DNA from: Candidatus Sulfotelmatobacter sp.
GTDB taxonomy: Bacteria; Acidobacteriota; Terriglobia; Terriglobales; Acidobacteriaceae
DNA length: 5,164 bases
NCBI GenBank assembly: GCA_030037575.1
Contig: JASHRB010000023.1
Location: 1-5,164 of the forward strand
Reading direction: 5' to 3'
Under the pieces are notes generated by a model, which ran no database searches, had not been told where the DNA came from, and was given only the letters and a program-made list of their open reading frames with translations. This document shows positions 1 through 5,164 of this stretch, in pieces. The translations under genes were made by a program, and so were the position numbers. Each line of letters opens with the position of its first letter. The stretch's first letter is position 1.

Positions 1-245
1 AGCCGCTCACCTATTTGGGTGTTGAGCGTACGCTCTTCTACTTCGTCTGTGTTGGCGCCGTGGGGGTGTTCAATCTCTTCAATTCCATCCTTGCCGGTAT
101 CGCAGTCTTCATTGGCGGCTTCGCCTTCGGCCATTGGGTGACAAACAGTGACCCCGCGTTCCTCCGCATCCTGGCGAAGTCCGAACGCTACAAAGTGCGC
201 TATGACGCGGCCAAGCAGCAAGTTTCCCGCGTGGAGATTGTGTGA
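1..245 (+). CDS. virB3: VirB3/TrbD-like T4SS inner-membrane protein, 5' end cut off by window edge
   Basis: This is a small inner-membrane subunit of the conjugative T4SS, known in the family to associate with the VirB4 ATPase. The reading frame is open to the left edge (first full codon at base 3), so the true start lies outside the window; a TTG at 15 is not a convincing start because the residues before it (PLTY) continue the family's conserved opening. The visible roughly 80 residues show the family pattern: PLTYLGVER, then a long hydrophobic stretch (about 35 residues, one or two membrane segments), then a cytoplasmic tail with DPAFLRIL and RYDAAK, matching the usual DPxxLRIL...YDPAK ending of VirB3/TrbD. 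Most of the protein is probably present, since family members are about 80-110 residues. Its stop codon overlaps the VirB4 start (TGATG), so the two are translationally coupled. Assignment rests on pattern plus position before VirB4. Confidence 0.86.
   Translation, partial: PLTYLGVERTLFYFVCVGAVGVFNLFNSILAGIAVFIGGFAFGHWVTNSDPAFLRILAKSERYKVRYDAAKQQVSRVEIV
233..236 (+). promoter_or_regulatory. Ribosome binding site that decides the VirB4 start
   Basis: GGAG lies inside the last codons of virB3. It is eight bases before the ATG at 245 but only five before the in-frame GTG at 242. The spacing and the TGATG stop/start overlap favour ATG 245 as the start. Confidence 0.6.
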
Positions 246-2737
246 TGCTGCGTCTCGACAAACTCATTAAGCCGTGGAACGAGAGCGCGGCTCTCAACGA
301 CCACATTAACCTCTACGGCTTCTGGAACGAGACTGCCTTCCTCACGAAGAGTGGCGATCTAGGCATGGTTCTCAGTGTTCCCGGTGTGGACTGCGAAAGT
401 CTGGACCGCGCCGAGCAGGAGCATGCGGTGAAGCGTCTGGAAGCGGCGCTGAAAGCATTCGGTCCAGGTTTCCGTGTTTACCAATACCTCTTCAAATCGA
501 ATCGGCCCGACATACCGTTCGCAAAATATGATGACCCGGTTGTGGAAGCAGCCATTGATCAACGAAGGAAGTTCTTTGAAGCCAAGCGGGACCACCTTTA
601 TGAAATCGAAATCTTCTATTGCGTCCTGCTCGAAGGTTGCCGGTCGAAAACCGGCGTGGGCACAGCGCTAACTCGCCTCTTGCGCGATCCAGCAGGCGCC
701 CTTGCTGAACTCAAGTCCCAGTTCACAAACCACAACATGAAGACGCTATTGCGGACGCATATCGAGCGCGATCTTCAACGGCTCGACCAACACGTGCAGG
801 CATTCGCCCGGCAGCTTGCGGACTTCATGCAAATCGAGGTGTTGAATCGGCAGGGGCAGTTCAGGTTTTTCCGTCGCTTGCTGAATTATGACGACTGGCG
901 GGTTGCGGGCACGCCGCAATCCACGCAATTTCTCGACTATCAGGTGGTCAACTCCGACATCGAAGCCGAACGCGATCATCTGCGGGTAGGCGATCACGTC
1001 GTCCGTGTGCTGACGATGAAAGAAGCCATGACAGAGACCCGGCCCTTAGTGCTCGACGCGTTGCTGAAGATTCCGGCCAATTTCTACGTCGTCACCGAGT
1101 GGACACCGCTCCCCACGGACAAAGCCCGCAAGGAAGTAAACAAGCGCCGTCGCCACTTCAACATGTCGAAGACGGGATTCGTCTCTCAGATGGGCAATGA
1201 TCCCACCACGACAAACCCACGAGATGTGCTGGTGGATGAGTCCAAGCAGGCGGACATCGAAAATCTTGGCGATTGTCTTCGCGCCCTCGGTGACGGTCAA
1301 TCGCTTGGCAGTTTCTCTCTCACGATTGTGCTGTATGGCCGATCACGAGCGGACCTCGATCCGCTTGTGGCCGAATTTACCGGCCTCTTCAGGAACGCCG
1401 ACGGGAATCTGTTTGCGGAAACCTACAACCAGCTGAATGCTTATTTCGCCACCGTGCCGGGCAACTATGCCCTCAACCTCCGCCAACTGCATCTGCTGAA
1501 CACGAACTACGCCGACCTGTCCTTTCTGTTCACAATCCTTCCCGGTGAAAAGACCAACGGACATCTCGGCACGGAGTACTTGGCAGTCGTCGAAACCGAC
1601 AACAGCACGCCCTATTTTCTCAATCTGCATACTCGCGACGTCGCCCATACCCTAATTCTCGGAATGACAGGCAGTGGCAAGTCTTATCTCTGCGTTTTTC
1701 TGCTGCAGAACGCACAGAAATACAAGCCACTGACTTTCATTTTTGATATCGGCGGCAGCTTCCACTCGCTTACGACGATATTCAAGGGCTCGTATCTCCA
1801 CGTCGGTCAGGAAGCGCGCGACTTCACGATCAACCCCTTCTCCCTGACTCAGACGCAAGAGAACCTTCAATTTCTCTTCAGCTTCTTTCGCGTGCTCACT
1901 GAGGGCAACGAGCAGCGTTACCGGCTCGACTTCAAGGAGGAACGCCGACTGTGGGACGCGATCGAGCGCATTTACGTGCTGGAGCCGAACCAGCGCACGA
2001 TCTCGAACTTTGCCAACATCATTGGTGAGTTGAAAGAACGCCTACTTCGCTGGACCCGAGGTGGACAGTACGGATTTCTGTTTGACAACGCTGAGGACAC
2101 GCTTTCGTTCACCCGCTTTCAGACCTTCAACTTCCACGGTTGGAGTGACGCCCCCGAGGTTTTGGAACCGCTGCTGTTTTACGTTTTGCACCGGGCATCG
2201 AATGAGATTACCGATCCTGAAAAACTCGCCACGTTCAAGATCTTCCTGCTCGATGAGGCGTGGCTCTTCATCAAGAACGAGACCATCCGCAACTACGTCG
2301 TGCAGGCGCAGAAAACATGGCGCAAGCACCGAGCGGCGATGATCCTTGCGACCCAATCCATCAAAGAACTTGAAGAGTCGGGGATGCTGGCGATAGTGGC
2401 GGAGAGCTGCCCCACGAAGATCTTTCTGGCCAATCCGGACATGAACCGCGAACTTTACCGCGAAGCCTTTCACCTGAATGACACGGAGCTGGACCTTATC
2501 GACAGCCTCGTTCCGCCGGGGCAAATGCTGATTCGCAAGGCGCAGACCTCCAAGAAAGTGCATTTGAACGTCGATTCGGTCTCGCACTGGATGGCAACCA
2601 ACAACGCCCGCGACAACCTCAAGAAACAGGAGTATTTCGAGCGCTTCGGTTTTGCGGGTGGGCTGCGCCATCTTGCCGAAGAGCATCCGTTCCAGCCACG
2701 CGCGCTGCCTGTATCAACCACCAACACCCACCCATAA
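245..2737 (+). CDS. virB4: VirB4/TrbE family T4SS ATPase
   Basis: This is the large ATPase that powers pilus assembly and DNA/protein transfer at the cytoplasmic face of the inner membrane. It has 830 residues, a normal full length for the family (about 800-850). The N-terminal CagE/TrbE/VirB-type domain is recognisable from residue 23 on (LYGFWNETAFLTKSGDLG, then VPGVDCESLD). The Walker A motif GMTGSGKS is at residues 473-480, the Walker B motif FLLDEAW has its acidic pair at about D670/E671, and a downstream ATQS motif with the sensing glutamine is at about 702-705. The RecA-like fold is followed by the usual C-terminal segment with PPGQMLIRK. All key catalytic residues are present, so the enzyme looks functional. 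The start could be GTG 242 (one residue longer); ATG 245 is preferred because of Shine-Dalgarno spacing and the TGATG overlap with virB3. It is followed after 10 bases by virB9. The assignment is very secure; TrbE is the name used in Trb systems. Confidence 0.97.
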   Translation: MLRLDKLIKPWNESAALNDHINLYGFWNETAFLTKSGDLGMVLSVPGVDCESLDRAEQEHAVKRLEAALKAFGPGFRVYQYLFKSNRPDIPFAKYDDPVVEAAIDQRRKFFEAKRDHLYEIEIFYCVLLEGCRSKTGVGTALTRLLRDPAGALAELKSQFTNHNMKTLLRTHIERDLQRLDQHVQAFARQLADFMQIEVLNRQGQFRFFRRLLNYDDWRVAGTPQSTQFLDYQVVNSDIEAERDHLRVGDHVVRVLTMKEAMTETRPLVLDALLKIPANFYVVTEWTPLPTDKARKEVNKRRRHFNMSKTGFVSQMGNDPTTTNPRDVLVDESKQADIENLGDCLRALGDGQSLGSFSLTIVLYGRSRADLDPLVAEFTGLFRNADGNLFAETYNQLNAYFATVPGNYALNLRQLHLLNTNYADLSFLFTILPGEKTNGHLGTEYLAVVETDNSTPYFLNLHTRDVAHTLILGMTGSGKSYLCVFLLQNAQKYKPLTFIFDIGGSFHSLTTIFKGSYLHVGQEARDFTINPFSLTQTQENLQFLFSFFRVLTEGNEQRYRLDFKEERRLWDAIERIYVLEPNQRTISNFANIIGELKERLLRWTRGGQYGFLFDNAEDTLSFTRFQTFNFHGWSDAPEVLEPLLFYVLHRASNEITDPEKLATFKIFLLDEAWLFIKNETIRNYVVQAQKTWRKHRAAMILATQSIKELEESGMLAIVAESCPTKIFLANPDMNRELYREAFHLNDTELDLIDSLVPPGQMLIRKAQTSKKVHLNVDSVSHWMATNNARDNLKKQEYFERFGFAGGLRHLAEEHPFQPRALPVSTTNTHP

Positions 2738-2743
2738 GGGGAG
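2736..2743 (+). promoter_or_regulatory. Strong ribosome binding site of virB9
   Basis: AAGGGGAG overlaps the TAA stop of virB4 and stands four bases before the ATG at 2748. It decides the virB9 start: the same frame is open upstream to 2652 inside virB4, but only the ATG at 2748 has this site and is followed at once by a signal peptide. Confidence 0.75.
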
Positions 2744-2747
2744 AATT

Positions 2748-3518
2748 ATGCGATACCTAAGATTGATCGGGAGCTTGGTTTTGGCGGTTTTTTCCATCGG
2801 TCCTCTGGCACAGGAATCGGCGCGCACGGTGCAGTATCACTCGCCGGACATCGTTCCGATCCGAGCGAAGGTGAAATACACGACCCTGATCGAACTGCCC
2901 ACGACCGAGAAGATCATGGAAGCCGCCACCGGCGATAAGGAGTTCTGGATCGTGGATGTGGTTGGCAACTTCTGTTTCGTGCATCCGGCCAAGCAAGGCA
3001 TCAGCTCCAACTTGAATCTCATTACGGACAAAGGAAACATCTACAGTTTCACTCTTCAGGACATCTCCGGATCCAACGCCACCGCGCCCGACCTCAAAGT
3101 AATCGTCGAGCCCGCCGATCGTTCTGCCATTGTGGCTGCGAACGGACCGCCACAGTTCGTGCCCGCTGCCCAACTAGAGCAGTCGCGGCAGGAACTTGCC
3201 GCTCTGCAATCACACCTTGAACAGGCCGTGGATGAGTACAAGAGCACCTATCCAACACAGCTCAAATTCGATTATGCCTACAAGGCGAACGAAGCCCCGT
3301 TTTATATCCAGTCGATCTATCACGACGACAAGTTCACCTACATCAAGACCAATGCACCCGAAAAATTCAGCGTCTATGAGATGAAGGACGGCAGGCCCAA
3401 CCTGGTTACCTACGACCTTCGGGAAGGCACCTACATCATTCCGAAGATCATGGACAGCGGATATGTGGAACTCGGCAAAAAGAAGATGGAATTCACGCGC
3501 AAGGAATCGAGGTCATGA
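2748..3518 (+). CDS. virB9: VirB9/TrbG/CagX family T4SS outer-complex protein
   Basis: This is a periplasmic/outer-membrane-associated subunit of the T4SS core complex, the partner of VirB10. It has 256 residues, within the family range. A Sec signal peptide is visible: MRYLRL, a hydrophobic core to about residue 19, and likely cleavage after PLA (residue 21); no lipobox cysteine is present. The N-terminal VirB9 domain shows WIVDVVGNFCFVHP (67-80) and SNLNLITDKGNIYSFTL (87-103), the family's pattern of 'N..x.KP...TNL.V.T....Y.F.L'. A helical, probably coiled-coil linker (about 143-165, LEQSRQELAALQSHLEQA) leads to the C-terminal domain, FDYAY...PFYIQSIYHDDKFTYIK...PEKFSVYE, the CagX-type fold that contacts VirB10. 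The usual Arg near the end (R.G) is replaced by ELGKKK. The gene follows virB4 by 10 bases and overlaps virB10 by four (ATGA). No VirB7/TrbH lipoprotein gene is seen beside it. Confidence 0.93.
   Translation: MRYLRLIGSLVLAVFSIGPLAQESARTVQYHSPDIVPIRAKVKYTTLIELPTTEKIMEAATGDKEFWIVDVVGNFCFVHPAKQGISSNLNLITDKGNIYSFTLQDISGSNATAPDLKVIVEPADRSAIVAANGPPQFVPAAQLEQSRQELAALQSHLEQAVDEYKSTYPTQLKFDYAYKANEAPFYIQSIYHDDKFTYIKTNAPEKFSVYEMKDGRPNLVTYDLREGTYIIPKIMDSGYVELGKKKMEFTRKESRS
3501..3512 (+). promoter_or_regulatory. Ribosome binding region of virB10 inside the end of virB9
   Basis: AAGGAA (3501-3506) is eight bases before the ATG at 3515, and a second candidate, GAGG (3509-3512), is only two bases before it, too close to be the main site. 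With the ATGA overlap of the virB9 stop, this supports coupled translation of virB10. Confidence 0.5.
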
Positions 3519-4834
3519 CCGAGAATGTCTTTAGTCCGCACCCCGAGCCGGGGGCCGAGCCAACGTTGCGCCGCAACCTGGGACTGCCAAAAGGTGTCTT
3601 GCAGAAGAACCTTAAGACCTTTGTTTATCTGGGTGCAGCATTGCTCGTGATCGTGGCGGCGCTGTTTAGCTCGTCCGGAAAGAAAAGGCCGGGACAGCCG
3701 GCACCGGCGAGAGGGCAACCACCCCAACCAGCCTTGCAGGACAACACCGACCGCAACGTGGAGGAGCTGAAAAACCAGCTTCAGGCCGAACGCCAGAAAG
3801 AGCAGCAGGCCACAATGGCCGCCGAGGCAATGGGAGATGCGGCGCTTGCATCGGTGACGCCTGAGAAGCGGTCCGCCGCCGCGGCCTATGGCCCGACCGG
3901 CGTTGCCGCCTCGTGCCTTCCAGGTCAGCCCTGCACGCAAGCGCAACAGGGCAATATGCAGATGCAACTCACGCCGGTGCAACAGCAGGCACAGATGATC
4001 GCCGCCAAAGAACGCGAACGCGCAGACGACTCCCGTTTCGCTTCCAACCTTGTGTATCCCCGCTCTGCGGATCCAACGCAACAACAGCAGCAAGGTCAGA
4101 TAATGCCTGCCCAGTCTGGGCCCAGCCAAGGGCAGGCAAACGGCAGTCTCGCTCCCCCAGCAGCCGAAGAAAGACAGGAAGACACGCCCGGCGGCTACAA
4201 GCGCCCGCTGGAGGCTAATGTCGATTCAGCCGTGGGGCAGCCCTATCTTGTCTATGAGGGGTCGGTCCTCGACGCTGTTCTCATGAATCGGCTCGACGGG
4301 GATGCTTTGGGGCCGGTCAAAGTTCTTGTCTCAATCCCCTTGTATTCGCACGATCATCAACAGGTCATCATTCCCGATGGAACCGTTGTTTTCGGAGAAG
4401 CAAAGAAGATTGGCGCGGCGGGCTTCGGCCAACAACGCCGGATGGCGGTGGTTTTTCACCGCCTGATAATGCCGGATGGTTATTCCGTCGATCTCGACCA
4501 GTTCCAAGGTCTGGATCAGATCGGAGAGGAAGGACTCAAAGATAAGGTCAACAACCACTACCTCCAAATCTTCGGCACCTCGATAGCTTTGGGTGTGATT
4601 GCTGGAGCCAGCCAGATCACGCAGGGTGGCGGCACAATTACCACGAGCGGTTCCCAGGCATTCACCAACGGGGCGGCGAGCAGTGTTTCGCAGTCTGCGA
4701 CCACAATCCTCGACCGGTTCATACAGATACCGCCCACCATCACGATCCGCGAGGGCCACCGCGTGAAAGTGTATTTCACGCAGGACTTGCTTCTTCCTGC
4801 GTACTCCAACCACAGTATTCCACAGACGTTTTGA
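3515..4834 (+). CDS. virB10: VirB10/TrbI family T4SS scaffold protein
   Basis: This is the scaffold of the T4SS core complex. Members of the family are anchored in the inner membrane, cross the periplasm, and insert a helical antenna in the outer membrane. It has 439 residues, a typical length. The N-terminal cytoplasmic tail is followed by one membrane segment at about 35-51 (TFVYLGAALLVIVAAL), a Pro/Gln/Ala-rich linker at about 55-230 with a short coiled-coil-like stretch (81-105) and a run of five glutamines (189-193), and the C-terminal beta-barrel TrbI domain at about 243-428. Conserved features of that domain are YEGSVLDAVL, VIIPDGTVVFGEA (284-296), GQQRRMAVVFHRLIMPDG (305-322), FQGLDQIGEEGLKDKVNNHY (330-349), and the closing HRVKVYFTQDLLLP. 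A hydrophobic stretch at 352-366 and the region to about 400 correspond to the antenna. Two cysteines, C134 and C140, sit in the linker. The start at ATG 3515 overlaps the virB9 stop by four bases. Confidence 0.95.
   Translation: MTENVFSPHPEPGAEPTLRRNLGLPKGVLQKNLKTFVYLGAALLVIVAALFSSSGKKRPGQPAPARGQPPQPALQDNTDRNVEELKNQLQAERQKEQQATMAAEAMGDAALASVTPEKRSAAAAYGPTGVAASCLPGQPCTQAQQGNMQMQLTPVQQQAQMIAAKERERADDSRFASNLVYPRSADPTQQQQQGQIMPAQSGPSQGQANGSLAPPAAEERQEDTPGGYKRPLEANVDSAVGQPYLVYEGSVLDAVLMNRLDGDALGPVKVLVSIPLYSHDHQQVIIPDGTVVFGEAKKIGAAGFGQQRRMAVVFHRLIMPDGYSVDLDQFQGLDQIGEEGLKDKVNNHYLQIFGTSIALGVIAGASQITQGGGTITTSGSQAFTNGAASSVSQSATTILDRFIQIPPTITIREGHRVKVYFTQDLLLPAYSNHSIPQTF
4079..4093 (+). repeat. CAA/CAG run encoding five glutamines in the VirB10 linker
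   Basis: Five consecutive CAA/CAG codons (residues 189-193 of VirB10), followed by Gly-Gln, lie in the low-complexity periplasmic linker. Such runs can change length by slippage; here it is short and the codons are mixed, so instability would be modest. Confidence 0.6.
4104..4138. repeat. Perfect 9-bp inverted repeat with an inner 10-bp palindrome, inside virB10
   Basis: TGCCTGCCC (4104-4112) and GGGCAGGCA (4130-4138) are exact reverse complements separated by 17 bases. The spacer itself holds a perfect palindrome, CTGGGCCCAG (4116-4125). An alternative small hairpin is possible: GCCCA (4109-4113) with TGGGC (4117-4121). There is no T-run after the repeat, so it does not look like an intrinsic terminator. 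It lies in the fast-evolving linker of VirB10, where coding constraint is weak. Whether it acts as an RNA structure or protein site is unknown. Confidence 0.55.
4444..4463. repeat. 7-bp GC-rich stem-loop inside virB10, flanked by 9-bp direct repeats
   Basis: GGCGGTG (4444-4450) pairs exactly with CACCGCC (4457-4463) across a six-base loop, GTTTTT. The 9-mer GCCGGATGG occurs at 4437-4445 and again at 4471-4479. The stretch encodes conserved TrbI-domain residues, so the arrangement may be chance plus codon choice. Confidence 0.4.
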
Positions 4835-4839
4835 GGAGG
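4834..4839 (+). promoter_or_regulatory. Orphan Shine-Dalgarno sequence (AGGAGG) after virB10
   Basis: AGGAGG begins in the TGA stop of virB10 and is the best ribosome binding match in the window, yet no ATG or GTG follows within usable distance. The codon at the ideal spacing is ATC (4846-4848); the nearest downstream TTG (4856) is 16 bases away and opens only a 16-codon frame. This suggests a lost or altered start codon, or a leftover from a rearrangement. Confidence 0.5.
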
Positions 4840-4960
4840 CTTTCTATCCGAACTGTTGCCCTTGCCCTGCTCAGCTCAGAAAGAGACCCTCGCGGCACAG
4901 CAGTAGAGCCGTACTGTAGTGAAGCATCACGAAACCAACGGCGACGAAGAGACGAGACAA
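4835..4960 (+). other. 126-base gap between virB10 and the TrbJ-like gene, possible relic of a small gene
   Basis: This is the only sizeable non-coding stretch in an otherwise packed operon. It starts with the AGGAGG site. Just after it, one frame reads like the start of a signal peptide (RRLSIRTVALALLSS, 4834 on in the frame of 4831), then turns into an Arg-rich, non-protein-like sequence. The frame of the virB10 stop reads on as SAQKETLAAQQ (about 4877-4909) and then stops. A frameshift joining the two would give a signal peptide followed by a plausible mature start, which is why a decayed small exported protein or lipoprotein is considered. Only a weak stem is visible (CAGTA 4901-4905 with TACTG 4912-4916), without a T-run, and no convincing promoter is seen. 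The relic idea is inference. Confidence 0.35.
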
Positions 4961-5164
4961 ATGAAGAAACTAACCCTTACCGTGCTCGCCGTCGGGTTGG
5001 CGGCGGCGTTCGAACCCCTCACGAATGCACAATTCGGCTCGGGCATCGTGTTCGATCCGACACAGTCGGCCCACGCCATTACACAAATCGAACAGCAAGA
5101 ACAGTCCATCGCCAACCAAGCCCAGCAAATTGAGCAGGGTCAACAAGTCTTCACCAATACCGTC
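4961..5164 (+). CDS. trbJ: TrbJ/VirB5-like exported T4SS protein, 3' end cut off by window edge
   Basis: The first 68 codons of a gene that runs off the right edge are visible, with no stop. The product begins MKKLTLTVLAVGLAAAF, a classic Sec signal peptide, with likely cleavage after TNA (residue 23). The mature part opens QFGSGIVFDP and continues with a Gln/Ala-rich, coiled-coil-like helix (about residues 35-68, many QQ and EQ pairs). Signal peptide, a VFDPT motif and then a glutamine-rich helix is the usual opening of TrbJ/VirB5 family proteins, which in known systems are periplasmic or pilus-tip components, sometimes with a role in entry exclusion or adhesion. ATG 4961 is chosen because it sits exactly at the signal peptide start. 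The Shine-Dalgarno is weak: only a purine-rich leader (GAAGAGACGAG) precedes it. Position next to virB10 in a T4SS operon supports the call. The full domain cannot be checked here. Confidence 0.75.
   Translation, partial: MKKLTLTVLAVGLAAAFEPLTNAQFGSGIVFDPTQSAHAITQIEQQEQSIANQAQQIEQGQQVFTNTV

Noticed and set aside
638..656. Small hairpin GCCGGT / ACCGGC with a five-base loop in virB4
   Set aside because: Short stems like this are expected by chance in GC-rich coding DNA; no T-run or position near a gene boundary gives it meaning.
2042..2686. A 214-residue frame on the minus strand
   Set aside because: It lies wholly opposite the conserved ATPase domain of virB4, shows no recognisable domain, and looks like a mirror of its codon bias.
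2652..2747. An upstream extension of the virB9 frame to a GTG inside virB4
   Set aside because: The ATG at 2748 has a strong ribosome binding site and is immediately followed by a signal peptide, which the longer form would bury.
3431..4129. A 232-residue frame on the minus strand
   Set aside because: It spans the virB9/virB10 junction in antisense, is rich in Arg, Leu, Gly and His, and has no domain or ribosome binding site; it is a shadow of the two real genes.
4901..4916. Possible terminator in the gap after virB10
   Set aside because: The stem is only five base pairs and no T-run follows, so it does not support termination before the TrbJ-like gene.
4840..4960. Possible promoter for the TrbJ-like gene
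   Set aside because: TTGCCC at 4856 and TACTGT at 4912 have no suitably spaced partners; nothing resembles a paired -35/-10.
4831..5133. A 100-residue frame starting with TTG just at the virB10 stop
   Set aside because: It has no ribosome binding site before the TTG, becomes Arg-rich and unlike a protein, and overlaps the well-supported signal-peptide start of the TrbJ-like gene in another frame. Only its first 15 or so residues are kept as a hint of a relic.

Overview
This window is a same-strand stretch of a type IV secretion system (T4SS) operon of the Trb/VirB (P-type conjugation) kind. It runs entirely left to right. In order it holds the 3' part of a VirB3/TrbD-like membrane protein (cut by the left edge), a complete VirB4/TrbE ATPase, a complete VirB9/TrbG outer-complex protein, a complete VirB10/TrbI scaffold protein, and the 5' part of a TrbJ/VirB5-like exported protein (cut by the right edge). 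No RNA gene, insertion sequence, CRISPR array, attachment site or terminator is visible.

The host is a Gram-negative (diderm) bacterium. VirB9 and VirB10 build a channel through a periplasm and outer membrane, and two of the proteins carry cleavable Sec-type signal peptides. Base composition is moderately GC-rich (judged by eye). The protein style recalls chromosomal or plasmid-borne Trb clusters in soil bacteria such as Acidobacteriota, but that is an impression, not a demonstrated assignment. Such clusters usually sit on conjugative plasmids or integrative conjugative elements. No replication, relaxase or integrase gene lies in this window to say which.

Layout: positions 1-3518 are tightly packed. 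VirB3 and VirB4 join through a TGATG stop/start overlap, VirB9 follows VirB4 after 10 bases with a strong ribosome binding site, and VirB10 overlaps VirB9 by four bases (ATGA). This implies one transcript with translational coupling. The packing breaks after VirB10. A 126-base gap (4835-4960) opens with a near-perfect Shine-Dalgarno sequence that has no conventional start codon behind it, and the TrbJ-like gene begins only at 4961.

How the genes work together: VirB4 supplies ATP-driven energy at the inner membrane, with VirB3 as its membrane partner. VirB9 and VirB10 form the periplasm-spanning core complex. The TrbJ/VirB5-like protein is expected to be an exported pilus or mating-pair component. 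A pilin (VirB2/TrbC) and an ATPase (VirB11/TrbB) would be expected upstream, and VirB6/TrbL and VirB8/TrbF downstream, but none is in view. I see no evidence of a wholly new system. The points most worth a second look are the gene order (VirB4 directly followed by VirB9), the orphan ribosome binding site and possible gene relic after VirB10, and a strong inverted repeat in the VirB10 linker.
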